Of a DNA stretch of 48,789 bases, positions 1-7,500 are shown in pieces. The notes below the pieces were generated by a model, which saw only the letters and a program-made list of their open reading frames with translations, searched no databases and was not told where the DNA came from. A program made the translations under genes and the position numbers. Source of the stretch: Bacteroidales bacterium (GTDB taxonomy: Bacteria > Bacteroidota > Bacteroidia > Bacteroidales > UBA3663); the NCBI GenBank assembly GCA_017618715.1, contig JAFZTS010000050.1, forward strand, positions 1 to 48,789. Direction: 5' to 3'. Numbering within the stretch: position 1 is the first letter of the stretch; each line of letters starts with the position of its first letter.

Positions 1-1
1 A

Positions 2-766
2 CTCGGCTTTTACTGGAAGGTAGTCGAGCTGTTGATGTTATGCCCCATCAAAGTGCATATCAATAGCATCATGGCTTTGAGAAAAGGCCCAATCAGTTTC
101 AACGTTGTCAAAGCAATCATCAACGACTATGATCTTTTTGACGTCGATGAAAACAACTATGTCTCCTTGAAGATAGACAAAGAGACTGGCGTTGGAGAAA
201 AATCGCTGGAAAGTTACCTTTCTTTTTTTTCATCTTCCTCGCGCGCCTCAGGCGTGTCACACGAGTCACGCGCGTCATCACACGTGCCTACAGACGCGTC
301 ATCAGACACGCATACAGACGCGTCATCAGACGCGTGTACACCCACCCGTTCCTCTTTTAAAGAAAATGAAGAAAAAGAAAATATAAAAAATAATAACTTG
401 TCAGTTATTAATAAAAATGAGAGTGAAGAAGAGGAGGGCACACGCAAAATCGCTTCGCTAATAACAGAGGCACTCTGTAATAATCAGCCAGAGAAAGCAG
501 AAGAACTGCTATTTGAATCATTCATGAAACAGAATTGCCCACATTTAATTGAAATGGAAAAACCACTTACTTTCCTTGAATATGGGTGGCTAAAGAAAGA
601 ATATTCAGAAAAGCAGATTAATAATGTCTTGATTGATATGGAAAACGATATGAATGTATATCGAAAGCGAAGTACATATCAAACGGCTTTAAGTTGGCTA
701 AGAATAAGGCATAAAAAACAAGAACGTCAATCAAGTCAAGTATCAAGCGATTATATCCCCTATTAA
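2..766 (+). CDS. DUF4373-type replication-related protein, 5' end cut by window
   Basis: The reading frame is open to the left edge (LGFYWKVVELL precedes the first internal ATG), so this is the 3' part of a longer gene. The N-terminal part resembles the DUF4373 (Lin1244/Lin1753-like) domain of Bacteroidetes and phage replisome-organizer proteins, including the typical phrase IINDYDLFDVDENNYVSL. The C-terminal part (FLEYGWLKKEYSEKQINNVL, then QTALSWLRIR) resembles the tail domain usually paired with it. Between them lies a low-complexity Ser/Thr/Asp/Glu/Lys-rich linker partly made of DASSD repeats. The family is seen in mobile elements and accessory regions, and a role in DNA replication is inferred rather than proven. 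A small AraC-like gene follows 29 bp later. Confidence 0.7.
   Translation, partial: LGFYWKVVELLMLCPIKVHINSIMALRKGPISFNVVKAIINDYDLFDVDENNYVSLKIDKETGVGEKSLESYLSFFSSSSRASGVSHESRASSHVPTDASSDTHTDASSDACTPTRSSFKENEEKENIKNNNLSVINKNESEEEEGTRKIASLITEALCNNQPEKAEELLFESFMKQNCPHLIEMEKPLTFLEYGWLKKEYSEKQINNVLIDMENDMNVYRKRSTYQTALSWLRIRHKKQERQSSQVSSDYIPY
290..331 (+). repeat. In-frame 24-bp-spaced direct repeat in a linker
   Basis: An 18-base sequence (acagacgcgtcatcagac) occurs at 290-307 and again at 314-331, exactly 24 bp (8 codons) apart, so it keeps the frame and encodes repeated TDASSD. Flanking sequence (about 245-345) is a degenerate acgcgtcatc-type repeat. It lies in the disordered linker of the DUF4373-type gene and probably arose by slippage. 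Confidence 0.75.
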
Positions 767-795
767 TTCACATCAATTCTTGCTATTAAAAACTT

Positions 796-1215
796 ATGAA
801 ACACATCGTAGAAAACGTGGAAGAAATGTTCCACGCAAAAGACCCTTTTGGTGAAGTGATTGTCGATGAAGTATTGAATATCCTTCGGCATTACAAGTTG
901 ATTTATCCTGAGGATGTCGCATTACTGATGAATGTGAAGGTGCGAGACCTTCGTGCAGCATGGTTTATGCTGACAGGCACACGTCTTATCGACGTGATCA
1001 CCGAATGGCGACTGAGGCAGGCCCAGGACGCTATCCGAGAGAGGATAAACAACCTTCCTACGGATAAACGAGGGAAACAAACCATCAAGAAATTGCTTTC
1101 CGAGGTAGCAAAACGTTGCGGATGGCGCACCGAAAGGGTAATGTCACATGTTTTTGAGCGATATTGCAATTGCTCAGCGATAGAATGGGTAGATAAAGTA
1201 GATAAAGCACTCTGA
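796..1215 (+). CDS. Small AraC-like helix-turn-helix protein
   Basis: A 139-residue protein with no signal peptide. The C-terminal half (about residues 95-130, LLSEVAKRCGWRTERVMSHV) reads like the second helix-turn-helix of an AraC-type DNA-binding domain. Residues 45-75 (EDVALLMNVKVRDLRAAWFM, LIDVITEWRLRQAQ) fit the first one. It is therefore close to a stand-alone AraC DNA-binding domain with no ligand or phosphoacceptor domain. It follows the DUF4373-type gene closely and its last codons and stop (KAL-stop) lie inside the first unit of the palindrome array at 1207. That placement suggests the protein might bind the array, but this is inference. No better name is justified. Confidence 0.7.
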   Translation: MKHIVENVEEMFHAKDPFGEVIVDEVLNILRHYKLIYPEDVALLMNVKVRDLRAAWFMLTGTRLIDVITEWRLRQAQDAIRERINNLPTDKRGKQTIKKLLSEVAKRCGWRTERVMSHVFERYCNCSAIEWVDKVDKAL

Positions 1216-1603
1216 CGGCCGACAGAGTGCTAGCCACAACAGAAGTAGCACTCTGACGGCCGTCACAATGCTTGCTACAACAGAAGTAGCACTCTGACGG
1301 CCGACAGAGTACTCGCACCAATCGGAAATAACACTCCAACGGCCGTCATAATGTTTGCTACAAAAGAAGTAGTACTCTGTCGGCCGACAGAGTACTCGCA
1401 CCAATCGGAAATAGCACTCTCACGGCCGTCATAATGCTTGCTACAAAAGAAGAAGTACTCTGTCGGCCGACAAAGTACTCGCTCCAATCGAAAGTAGCAC
1501 TCTGACGGCCGACATAATGCTCTCTCCAATCGGAAACAGCACTCCGACGGCCGACACAGTGCTTCCCACAAAATAAGTAGCACTCTGACGGCCGACAGAG
1601 TTC
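1207..1603. repeat. Array of ten 24-bp palindromic units, 41-42 bp period
   Basis: Units start at 1207, 1248, 1289, 1331, 1372, 1414, 1455, 1497, 1539 and 1580, giving spacings of 41 or 42 bp, close to four helical turns. Each unit is 24 bp centred on CGGCCG with outer arms of the type GCACTCTG/CAGAGTGC. Unit 5 (1372-1395) is a perfect palindrome. Spacers are 17-18 bp and of two types, one ending ACAACAGAAGTA or similar and one reading TCGCACCAATCGGAAATA or similar, partly alternating. The spacers recur, so this is not CRISPR. No ORF in the array is credible because the period is not a multiple of three. The array follows directly on the AraC-like gene. Confidence 0.95.
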
Positions 1604-1756
1604 TATCTGCGATATAATATTGTTTTTCCCCGCTTTTTACCTTTTCTACGACTTTAGAAACTCAACATTTCCACAATTGATTCGGATTATGGAACTGCCT
1701 AAAAGTTGTTCTTTAATGGTTTGATAAACAATCGCTTTATATAATCATTCCCGTAT

Positions 1757-1808
1757 TTGGCCGAATTTCATTACCGAAGTTGGCTAGTTTTCATTACCGA
1801 AGATGGCT
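1757..1808. repeat. 23-bp tandem duplication
   Basis: Two units of 23 bp containing TTTCATTACCGAAG occur at 1757-1779 and 1780-1802, followed by the start of a third (ATGGCT). The 20-base blocks 1766-1785 and 1789-1808 differ at one position. Non-coding, function unknown. Confidence 0.85.
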
Positions 1809-1838
1809 GTAATAAAATGATGAAAAAAGAGCTTTTGG

Positions 1839-1914
1839 GGACTTTTTCCGTATTATCAGCATTAAAAATAGGACTTTTTCCGTGTTTTTGGCGTCAAAAA
1901 TAGGACTTTTTCCG
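1839..1914. repeat. Three GGACTTTTTCCG boxes exactly 32 bp apart
   Basis: GGACTTTTTCCG occurs at 1839-1850, 1871-1882 and 1903-1914. The second and third copies are preceded by AAAAATA. The last box ends 27 bp before the -33 element of the promoter at 1941, so the boxes could be upstream control sites. That function is inference. Confidence 0.85.
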
Positions 1915-1940
1915 AAAATGGGTTTAATTTCGCCCTTTTC

Positions 1941-1971
1941 TTGGATATATGAAATCTTCTTTGTATCTTTG
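1941..1971 (+). promoter_or_regulatory. Bacteroidetes promoter for the DUF1593 gene
   Basis: TTG at 1941-1943, a 20-bp spacer and TATCTTTG at 1964-1971 match the TTTG/TAnnTTTG consensus of Bacteroidetes primary sigma factors. Transcription would start near 1978, leaving a leader of about 200 nt before the ATG at 2186. Confidence 0.7.
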
Positions 1972-2020
1972 CGGCGTATATTTTGACAAATCGAAAACAA
2001 AAGTGGATAATAACATGAGT

Positions 2021-2142
2021 GGTCGCTTCGCTCAAAATCTCTCAAAATCTTTTCGAAAATCCATCATCAAGCATGAAGGAAACGTTGATAAAGGCATTGA
2101 AGGTTTTTTTAATGATTTTGTTGGATTTTGAGCGCAGCGACC
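2021..2142. repeat. 19-bp inverted repeat in the DUF1593 5' leader
   Basis: Arm 2021-2039 (GGTCGCTTCGCTCAAAATC) is the reverse complement of 2124-2142 with one mismatch. The 84 bp between them are AT-rich and include CTCAAAATCT twice in tandem (2031-2050). The arms could form a stem in the leader RNA or be the ends of a miniature mobile element. No clear target-site duplication is visible. Confidence 0.75.
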
Positions 2143-2185
2143 CAAAACAAGGATGTCATATTGAATCAGAAACCTATAAATTGAA

Positions 2186-3691
2186 ATGATGAAAAAGTTG
2201 TTCTTATTGTCATTGTTCGTGGGGCTCGTATGGCTTGGAGGGAGCACGGTGGCTCGTGCCAATGACTGCAGCGAGATGCCTAAGCACCGCGTGATTATCC
2301 TGACTGACGTGGAGAATGAGCCGGATGATACGGAGTCGCTCGTCAGACTGATGCTCTACACCAATCGGATTGATGTGCGCGGACTGATTGCCACCACTTC
2401 GACCCACATGAGGAACCGCATTGCGCCTGAGACCATCCATCGGGTGATTGATGCCTACGGGAAAGTGCGCAGTAACCTGCTGAAGCATGAGGCTGGATTT
2501 CCCGAAGCCGATGCTCTGCACGCGCTCGTGAAGAGAGGCTCGACGTTCTATGGCATGAATGGAGTGGGGAAGGGCAAGAACTCGGAAGGCTCCAACTGGA
2601 TTGTCGGCGAACTGCTGCGCGCGGATGACGACAGGCCGCTGTGGGTTTGCGCATGGGGTGGAGCCAATGTGCTGGCTCAGGCGCTCTATCAGCTAAGGGC
2701 AACGCAGTCGGCAGCCAATCTGGAGCGACTTGTCGGCAAGCTGCGCGTCTATACCATCTCCGACCAGGACGACACGGGCATCTGGATGCGCCGTGAGTTT
2801 CCCAAGCTGTTCTACATCGTCAGCCCGGGTGGCTATGGCAATGCCACATGGACGGGCATGATGCAGGTGGCCGAGGGTGCCGACAACGAGAAGGTGTCGA
2901 ACCGATGGCTTGCCGAAAATATCCAGCAGGGACACGGCCCGCTCGGGGCATGTTATCCCGACGTGGCCTACGGCATGGAGGGCGACACGCCATCGTGGCT
3001 CAATCTGATTCCCAACGGTTTGAATGAGCCGGAGCATCCCGACTGGGGCGGCTGGGGTGGACGATATACGCTCTACAGGCCACGTCGCGAGGACTGCGAC
3101 CCCACGGGGTTCAATGGTTCTATCCCGATTGAGGAGGAGCCTCGTGCCATTTGGACGAATGTTGTCGATCGTTATATACCTTATATATATAATGAATATG
3201 GTTGTGCCGTGCGAAGCGACACAGTTACCTACAGTACTCCGCAGGCAACCGTCTGGCGTTGGCGCAGCGAGGTGCAGAACGACTTTGCCGCACGCACGGA
3301 CTGGTGTACCAAGGATTATGCCGAAGCCAATCATGCTCCCGTGGCTGTGGCACGACTGATGACGGAGGTAGCGGGCTACGGAGAGGACAATAACGCTCCT
3401 CGCGAGATAGCCGACATGACGGTGAAGGGTGGCGATACGTTCATGCTCGATGCCACGGGTTCGAGCGACCCCGATGGCGACAACTTGAGCTACCTGTGGT
3501 TCCAATATCTGGAGGCGGGAAGTTTGAAGCAGATTGTCCCCATCCAAGGTTCGCCCAACATCTACCATGTGAAGGTGCAGGCTCCGAAGGTCGAGAAACC
3601 CGAGACCTTGCATTTCATCCTCAAGGTGACCGACAAGGGGACGCCAGCCCTCACAAGTTATCGCCGCATTGTGGTTACTGTGATCAAATAA
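2186..3691 (+). CDS. Secreted DUF1593 protein (nucleoside-hydrolase-like / Sde182-type)
   Basis: A 501-residue protein beginning with a signal peptide (MMKKLFLLSLFVGLVWLGG..VARAN). The mature N-terminus, RVIILTDVENEPDDTESLVRLM, is the Asp-rich opening of the DUF1593 fold, related to the calcium-binding aspartates of nucleoside hydrolases. WVCAWGGANVLAQAL and the YPDVAYGMEGDTPSWLNLI region are also typical of this family. The C-terminal 110 residues or so (from about 395, FMLDATGSSDPDGDNLSYLWF) form a PKD/Ig-like domain. The family occurs next to polysaccharide-degrading genes and one member was called a cellulose-binding protein, but the substrate is unknown. The start is one of two adjacent ATGs (2186 or 2189). 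The nitroreductase gene follows after 32 bp, so the two may be co-transcribed. Confidence 0.88.
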   Translation: MMKKLFLLSLFVGLVWLGGSTVARANDCSEMPKHRVIILTDVENEPDDTESLVRLMLYTNRIDVRGLIATTSTHMRNRIAPETIHRVIDAYGKVRSNLLKHEAGFPEADALHALVKRGSTFYGMNGVGKGKNSEGSNWIVGELLRADDDRPLWVCAWGGANVLAQALYQLRATQSAANLERLVGKLRVYTISDQDDTGIWMRREFPKLFYIVSPGGYGNATWTGMMQVAEGADNEKVSNRWLAENIQQGHGPLGACYPDVAYGMEGDTPSWLNLIPNGLNEPEHPDWGGWGGRYTLYRPRREDCDPTGFNGSIPIEEEPRAIWTNVVDRYIPYIYNEYGCAVRSDTVTYSTPQATVWRWRSEVQNDFAARTDWCTKDYAEANHAPVAVARLMTEVAGYGEDNNAPREIADMTVKGGDTFMLDATGSSDPDGDNLSYLWFQYLEAGSLKQIVPIQGSPNIYHVKVQAPKVEKPETLHFILKVTDKGTPALTSYRRIVVTVIK

Positions 3692-3723
3692 CTTTTATTT
3701 TCTTATTCAAAATTTTACTTACG

Positions 3724-4347
3724 ATGAAAAAGATTCTATTTTTTTGTGCAGTAGTAATGCTGCTTGGTTTGACCGCTTGCAACAAGCAACAGAGTGTGCC
3801 TGAAACACCCCAAGGACCTGCGTTCGATGAGGTGCTCATGACTCGCCGTAGCATCCGTAGTTACGATGCCACCAAAACCATTAGCAAGGAAGAAGTGCGT
3901 CAGTTGTTGGCCGCCGTGCAGGAAGCTCCCTCATGGGCCAATCAGCAGCCTACGAAATACTATGTGGCCATCAGCGATGAGAAGCTGGAGGCTGTGCAGA
4001 ATGCGATATATGGCAACAAGGATCGTGTGGAAGGTGCGCCTGTGCTCATCGTCTCGACATACGAGCGTGGAAAGTCGGGCTTCTTCCGAGGACAGCCCAC
4101 CAACGAGATCGGCGATGGCTGGGGAGCCTATGACAATGGCTTGAGCAACTGCTACCTCGTACTGAAGGCCCGCGCCATGGGCTTCGACACCCTCATCATG
4201 GGTATGCGTGACGGTGATGCTCTTCGCTCCATCTTCAACATCCCTGCCGAAGAGACGGTGATGGCTGTCATCTCATTGGGCTATCGTGATCAGGAGCCGA
4301 ACCAGCCGGAGCATCGACCACTTGACGAAGTCGTCAAGTTCTTCTGA
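3724..4347 (+). CDS. Nitroreductase-family lipoprotein
   Basis: A 207-residue protein with a lipoprotein signal (MKKILFFCAVVMLLGLTAC; acylated Cys at about residue 19), so it is probably anchored outside the cytoplasm, unusual for a flavin enzyme. The body is a nitroreductase fold: MTRRSIRSYDATKTISKEEV near the N-terminus, EAPSWANQQPTKYYV for the FMN pocket, WGAYDNGLSNCYLVLKARAMGF for the central helix and VMAVISLGYRD near the end. The family reduces nitro groups, quinones or flavins with NAD(P)H. The actual substrate cannot be told here. An in-frame extension upstream to 3496 is rejected because the lipoprotein signal begins at this ATG and the upstream part overlaps the DUF1593 gene. Confidence 0.88.
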   Translation: MKKILFFCAVVMLLGLTACNKQQSVPETPQGPAFDEVLMTRRSIRSYDATKTISKEEVRQLLAAVQEAPSWANQQPTKYYVAISDEKLEAVQNAIYGNKDRVEGAPVLIVSTYERGKSGFFRGQPTNEIGDGWGAYDNGLSNCYLVLKARAMGFDTLIMGMRDGDALRSIFNIPAEETVMAVISLGYRDQEPNQPEHRPLDEVVKFF

Positions 4348-4356
4348 TTTTATTTT

Positions 4357-4533
4357 CTGTCACGAATTATCGTGAATGAACATGAATTTATTTTTGTCAC
4401 GAATTTGCGAATTATTGAATTGCGTTGGCAGGGATATTTAACACGAATTACCATGTAATTATCATAAATTATTATTAGTGATTGCTTGGCTCATTGATAA
4501 AAATTCATGAATATTCGTGATAATTCGTGATAT
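4357..4533. repeat. Degenerate CACGAATT / TTCGTGATA microrepeats
   Basis: Between the convergent nitroreductase and protease genes lie many variants of CACGAATTA and its reverse complement. They include three 10-bp units TTCATGAATA, TTCGTGATAA and TTCGTGATAT at 4504-4533. No gene is seen. They could be slippage-generated or a stem-rich 3' region. Confidence 0.65.
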
Positions 4534-4571
4534 AAAAACAAGCCGTGCGGAGCATTGCTTCGCACGGCTTG
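4534..4571 (-). terminator. Intrinsic terminator of the VWA-tubulin-protease operon
   Basis: An 11-bp perfect stem CAAGCCGTGCG (4539-4549)/CGCACGGCTTG (4561-4571) with an 11-nt loop. Read on the minus strand, it is followed at once by TTTTTATA (complement of 4531-4538). It lies 21 bp downstream of the stop of the papain-like gene. Confidence 0.85.
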
Positions 4572-4591
4572 CTGTATCAGAGGGGGTGATG

Positions 4592-7500
4592 TCAGTTGAG
4601 GATGGCGACCTGGTCGATCTTGAGGTTCTGGATCTGCAGCTCAATGAGCTTGTAGCGGGAATCGAGGTCGAGATCGGCAGGACGTGAGCTGAAGTAGCGC
4701 TGGTAGGTGTCGCGCCAAACGTTGCGGTCGGCCTGCGAGTCGGTGTGGATGAAGACCATTTTCTCGAGGGTCTCGTCAAGGGTGACGCCCGTCTGGACGA
4801 TGTGCAGGAAGCAGTCGCTGCGTTTGTCGAGCAAAGGCATGAGTTGGGCTACATCGCTGGCCTTGTCGCTGAGATACGGATAACGCGTCTTGTCGGTGAG
4901 ATATTCGACCATCGAGAAGCCCGAATAGGCATCGCGCAACAGAGCGATGACCTTGTCGCGAATCTGAATCTTGAACTGCAGGATGTCGTCCTGCGACATC
5001 TTGTAGCTATCGACGAGGTCATAGAGGTGGAGGCCTCCGGTGATATCCTGCTTATGCTTGTCGAAGAAGGCGTCGAGCACGGCATTGTCGAGCAGCTGGA
5101 TGCAAGGGGTGCGCGAAGGTACGGTCATCTGCTTGAGCGTCTGCTGTTCCTCCTGGCTCCACTTGCCGAGGTCGGAGACGTAACCGGCCAGCGCGTGATA
5201 CTTGTTGATGAGCTTGATCTTGATGTCGGTGAGGCTCGATACGACCATGCCGGCCAGATGGAGACGCAGGTGCTTCTCGGCCTTTTCCTGTTCGGCATGG
5301 GCAATTCTGGACTTGATGACGGCCGCTTCATCGTCGAGACTTTCCTTGAGCTTGATAAGCCGGTGGTGGGCATACCAAACGCCGAGGATATAAAGGAGGA
5401 TGAGGACGGCGGTGAAGACCGAAGTGATGGTAGCCATCTTGGTGAGGTCGAGGTAGAACAGGAGCCATACATCGAGCAGGAAGACGAGGATGCAGACGGC
5501 TCCCCAGAAGAGCCATTTGCGACGGACGCGCTTGAACTCCTTGATGGCCTGGGGACGTGTCTCGGAGACGAACGTCTGATAGGCATCCTTCTGCGTGGCT
5601 ATCTCGCTTTCGAGACGTGCGACGGACTGCTGGAAGATCTGGTCGCGCTTGGAAGGGTTGGAAAGGGTCTGCAGCAGCTGTTCGTAGGAGAATCGGAGCG
5701 ACGTGTAACGCGCGGTGTCCTGTTTGAGCAGGCGCGTCTCCGAATCGATGAGGATGTGCAGGATGGATGAGCGGATGTTGTCGTCGGTGAGGTTGAACGA
5801 GACGGTCTTGCGCTTGTCGATGCCCGATACCTTGACCTTCTCGGTGACTTCGACATCGGTGATGATGCAGGCCTGGTTGCAAAGGGCGGGGTCGTCGATG
5901 TAGGAGAAGGGGATGTAGCAATAACCCTTGTCGCCAAAGCTGGTGCCCCACGAGTTGCGGACGATATAGACCTTGTCGTCTTCGCTGAATCCGCAAATCA
6001 CGAGGGCATGGTTGCCTTCGTCGTGATTCTTGATCTGCTGGTCGGTGGGACGATAGATGAAGCCGTTGCCATCGGCATGGAACGAGTCGAAGATGCGGAG
6101 CGAGATGGCGACGGGGTAGCCTTCGGAGAGGGCCGAGGTGAGCGCTTCGTGGGTGATCTCGACGTTCTTGACCGTCTTGACCAGACGCGTCTTGCCGTCC
6201 TCGTAGGCTTCGGGAGAGGGCTTGATAAGGTTCTCGCCATAGGGGCAGAGGTCTTCGCTACAGATGCCCAATGCCGACATGGCGCTGACGGCCTCGAAGA
6301 ACGAGATGCCTTCCTTGAGCTTGTCCTTCCAATTCACGCCACCCGTATCGACCGCATTGTAGAAGACGAACATCTCGCTGAGGTCGGGGTTGGAGGGATT
6401 GGCCTTCTTCATGATGTATTCGAAGATGGAAACCATGGAGAATGCCGAGCACGTGCCGAGGGTGCCCTGGTTCTTGGGTATCGTGAAGTTGGAACGCAGA
6501 TCGACGCTGCGTTCGTTGGTCTGCCGTGGCACGTAGGTCTCCTCGAAGAGGCGTACCTCGCGGTCGGTGGGCATCAGGCGGAAGATCTGCCCTTCGAAGT
6601 TGAAGCCGCCGTCGGAAAGGCGTTTCTGCGAGTCTTCGACAGCCTTGACCTGTACCTTGATTGCATCTAGTTCCTCCTGCTTCTTGCGGATAAAGGCGGT
6701 ACGCTGGCGTATTTGTGCGCGAAGCAGCTTCATCTCGTCGAGAGGCAGATAGACGTGCTCGTTGATGTCGGTAGGAGTGGTCAGGACTCCGCGATGCACG
6801 CGACGTGGCTGGTCGGCTGTGGCTTCCTCGATATGGACCTGCTTGTTGTCTTCGGTGATGAAGAGGTTGATGGTCTCGGCATCGCAGTCGTCAAGGGTGA
6901 GCTGTTCCTTGTGGTACTGTATGCCCTGCAGGAGGGCATCATCCTCGCCGAGCAGTTGCGCCATGATGGCCTGCTTGTGGGGGAGGGAAAGGCGCTCGTC
7001 GTTGATGAACGACTGCATGTCGTTGATCGAAGCATCGATGCGCTGCTGCAATTCCTTTTCGAGTTGCTGCATCTCGCTGAGCGACAGGGCTCCACGGGCG
7101 TTGGCTTCGGCAATCTTCGGATCGACACGGTCGTGCACGAAGTCCTTGTAGAGCTGCACATGACGACCGAGGAGGCGCAGGGCGGTGTCGGAGGCCTCGT
7201 TGACGTTGATCTTCGTCTCTTCGACACGTTCGCGTCCCAATACCTCAAGATAGGCGTTATGGAGCAGGTAATCGACGAAATAGATCTTGTCGAAGGCGAG
7301 CATCGAGATGCCGAAGGTGGTCACGTCGATGTCGTTGCCGAGCTGATTGGCGGGGAAGATGGCCGGATAATGTTCGACGGCAAGGAGTGCGAATTCGCCC
7401 AGGATGCGCAGCAATCCCTCACGGTCGAGGTTGAGCGCGAGGCCCTGCGTATTGGAGTCCTCGAAGAGCAGGAGACGGTGCACGTCGGCATGTGCGATGA

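Larger units (their letters stand above)
1604..2185. other. Non-coding stretch with several repeats and a promoter
   Basis: About 580 bp without a credible gene separates the palindrome array from the DUF1593 gene. It is AT-rich and holds a 23-bp-period duplication (1757-1808), a 32-bp-period triplication (1839-1914), a Bacteroidetes promoter (1941-1971) and a 19-bp inverted repeat (2021-2142). The short ORFs here overlap the promoter or the repeats and resemble nothing known. Confidence 0.7.

Noticed and set aside
1085..1583. Overlapping minus-strand ORFs with SVGRQSATSVV-like repeats
   Set aside because: They are translations of the palindrome array in several frames. The 41-42 bp period would break any one frame and no start context or homology is visible.
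1207..1603. CRISPR array
   Set aside because: Spacers are only 17-18 bp, fall into two recurring types rather than being unique, and no cas gene is present.
1949..2131. 60-codon ORF before the DUF1593 gene
   Set aside because: Its start lies between the -33 and -7 promoter elements and its body covers the inverted repeat. No protein-like features.
2693..3613. 306-codon minus-strand ORF inside the DUF1593 gene
   Set aside because: Shadow frame. The plus strand encodes a recognisable secreted protein over the same DNA.
3496..3723. N-terminal extension of the nitroreductase
   Set aside because: It overlaps the C-terminus of the DUF1593 gene and would bury the lipoprotein signal.
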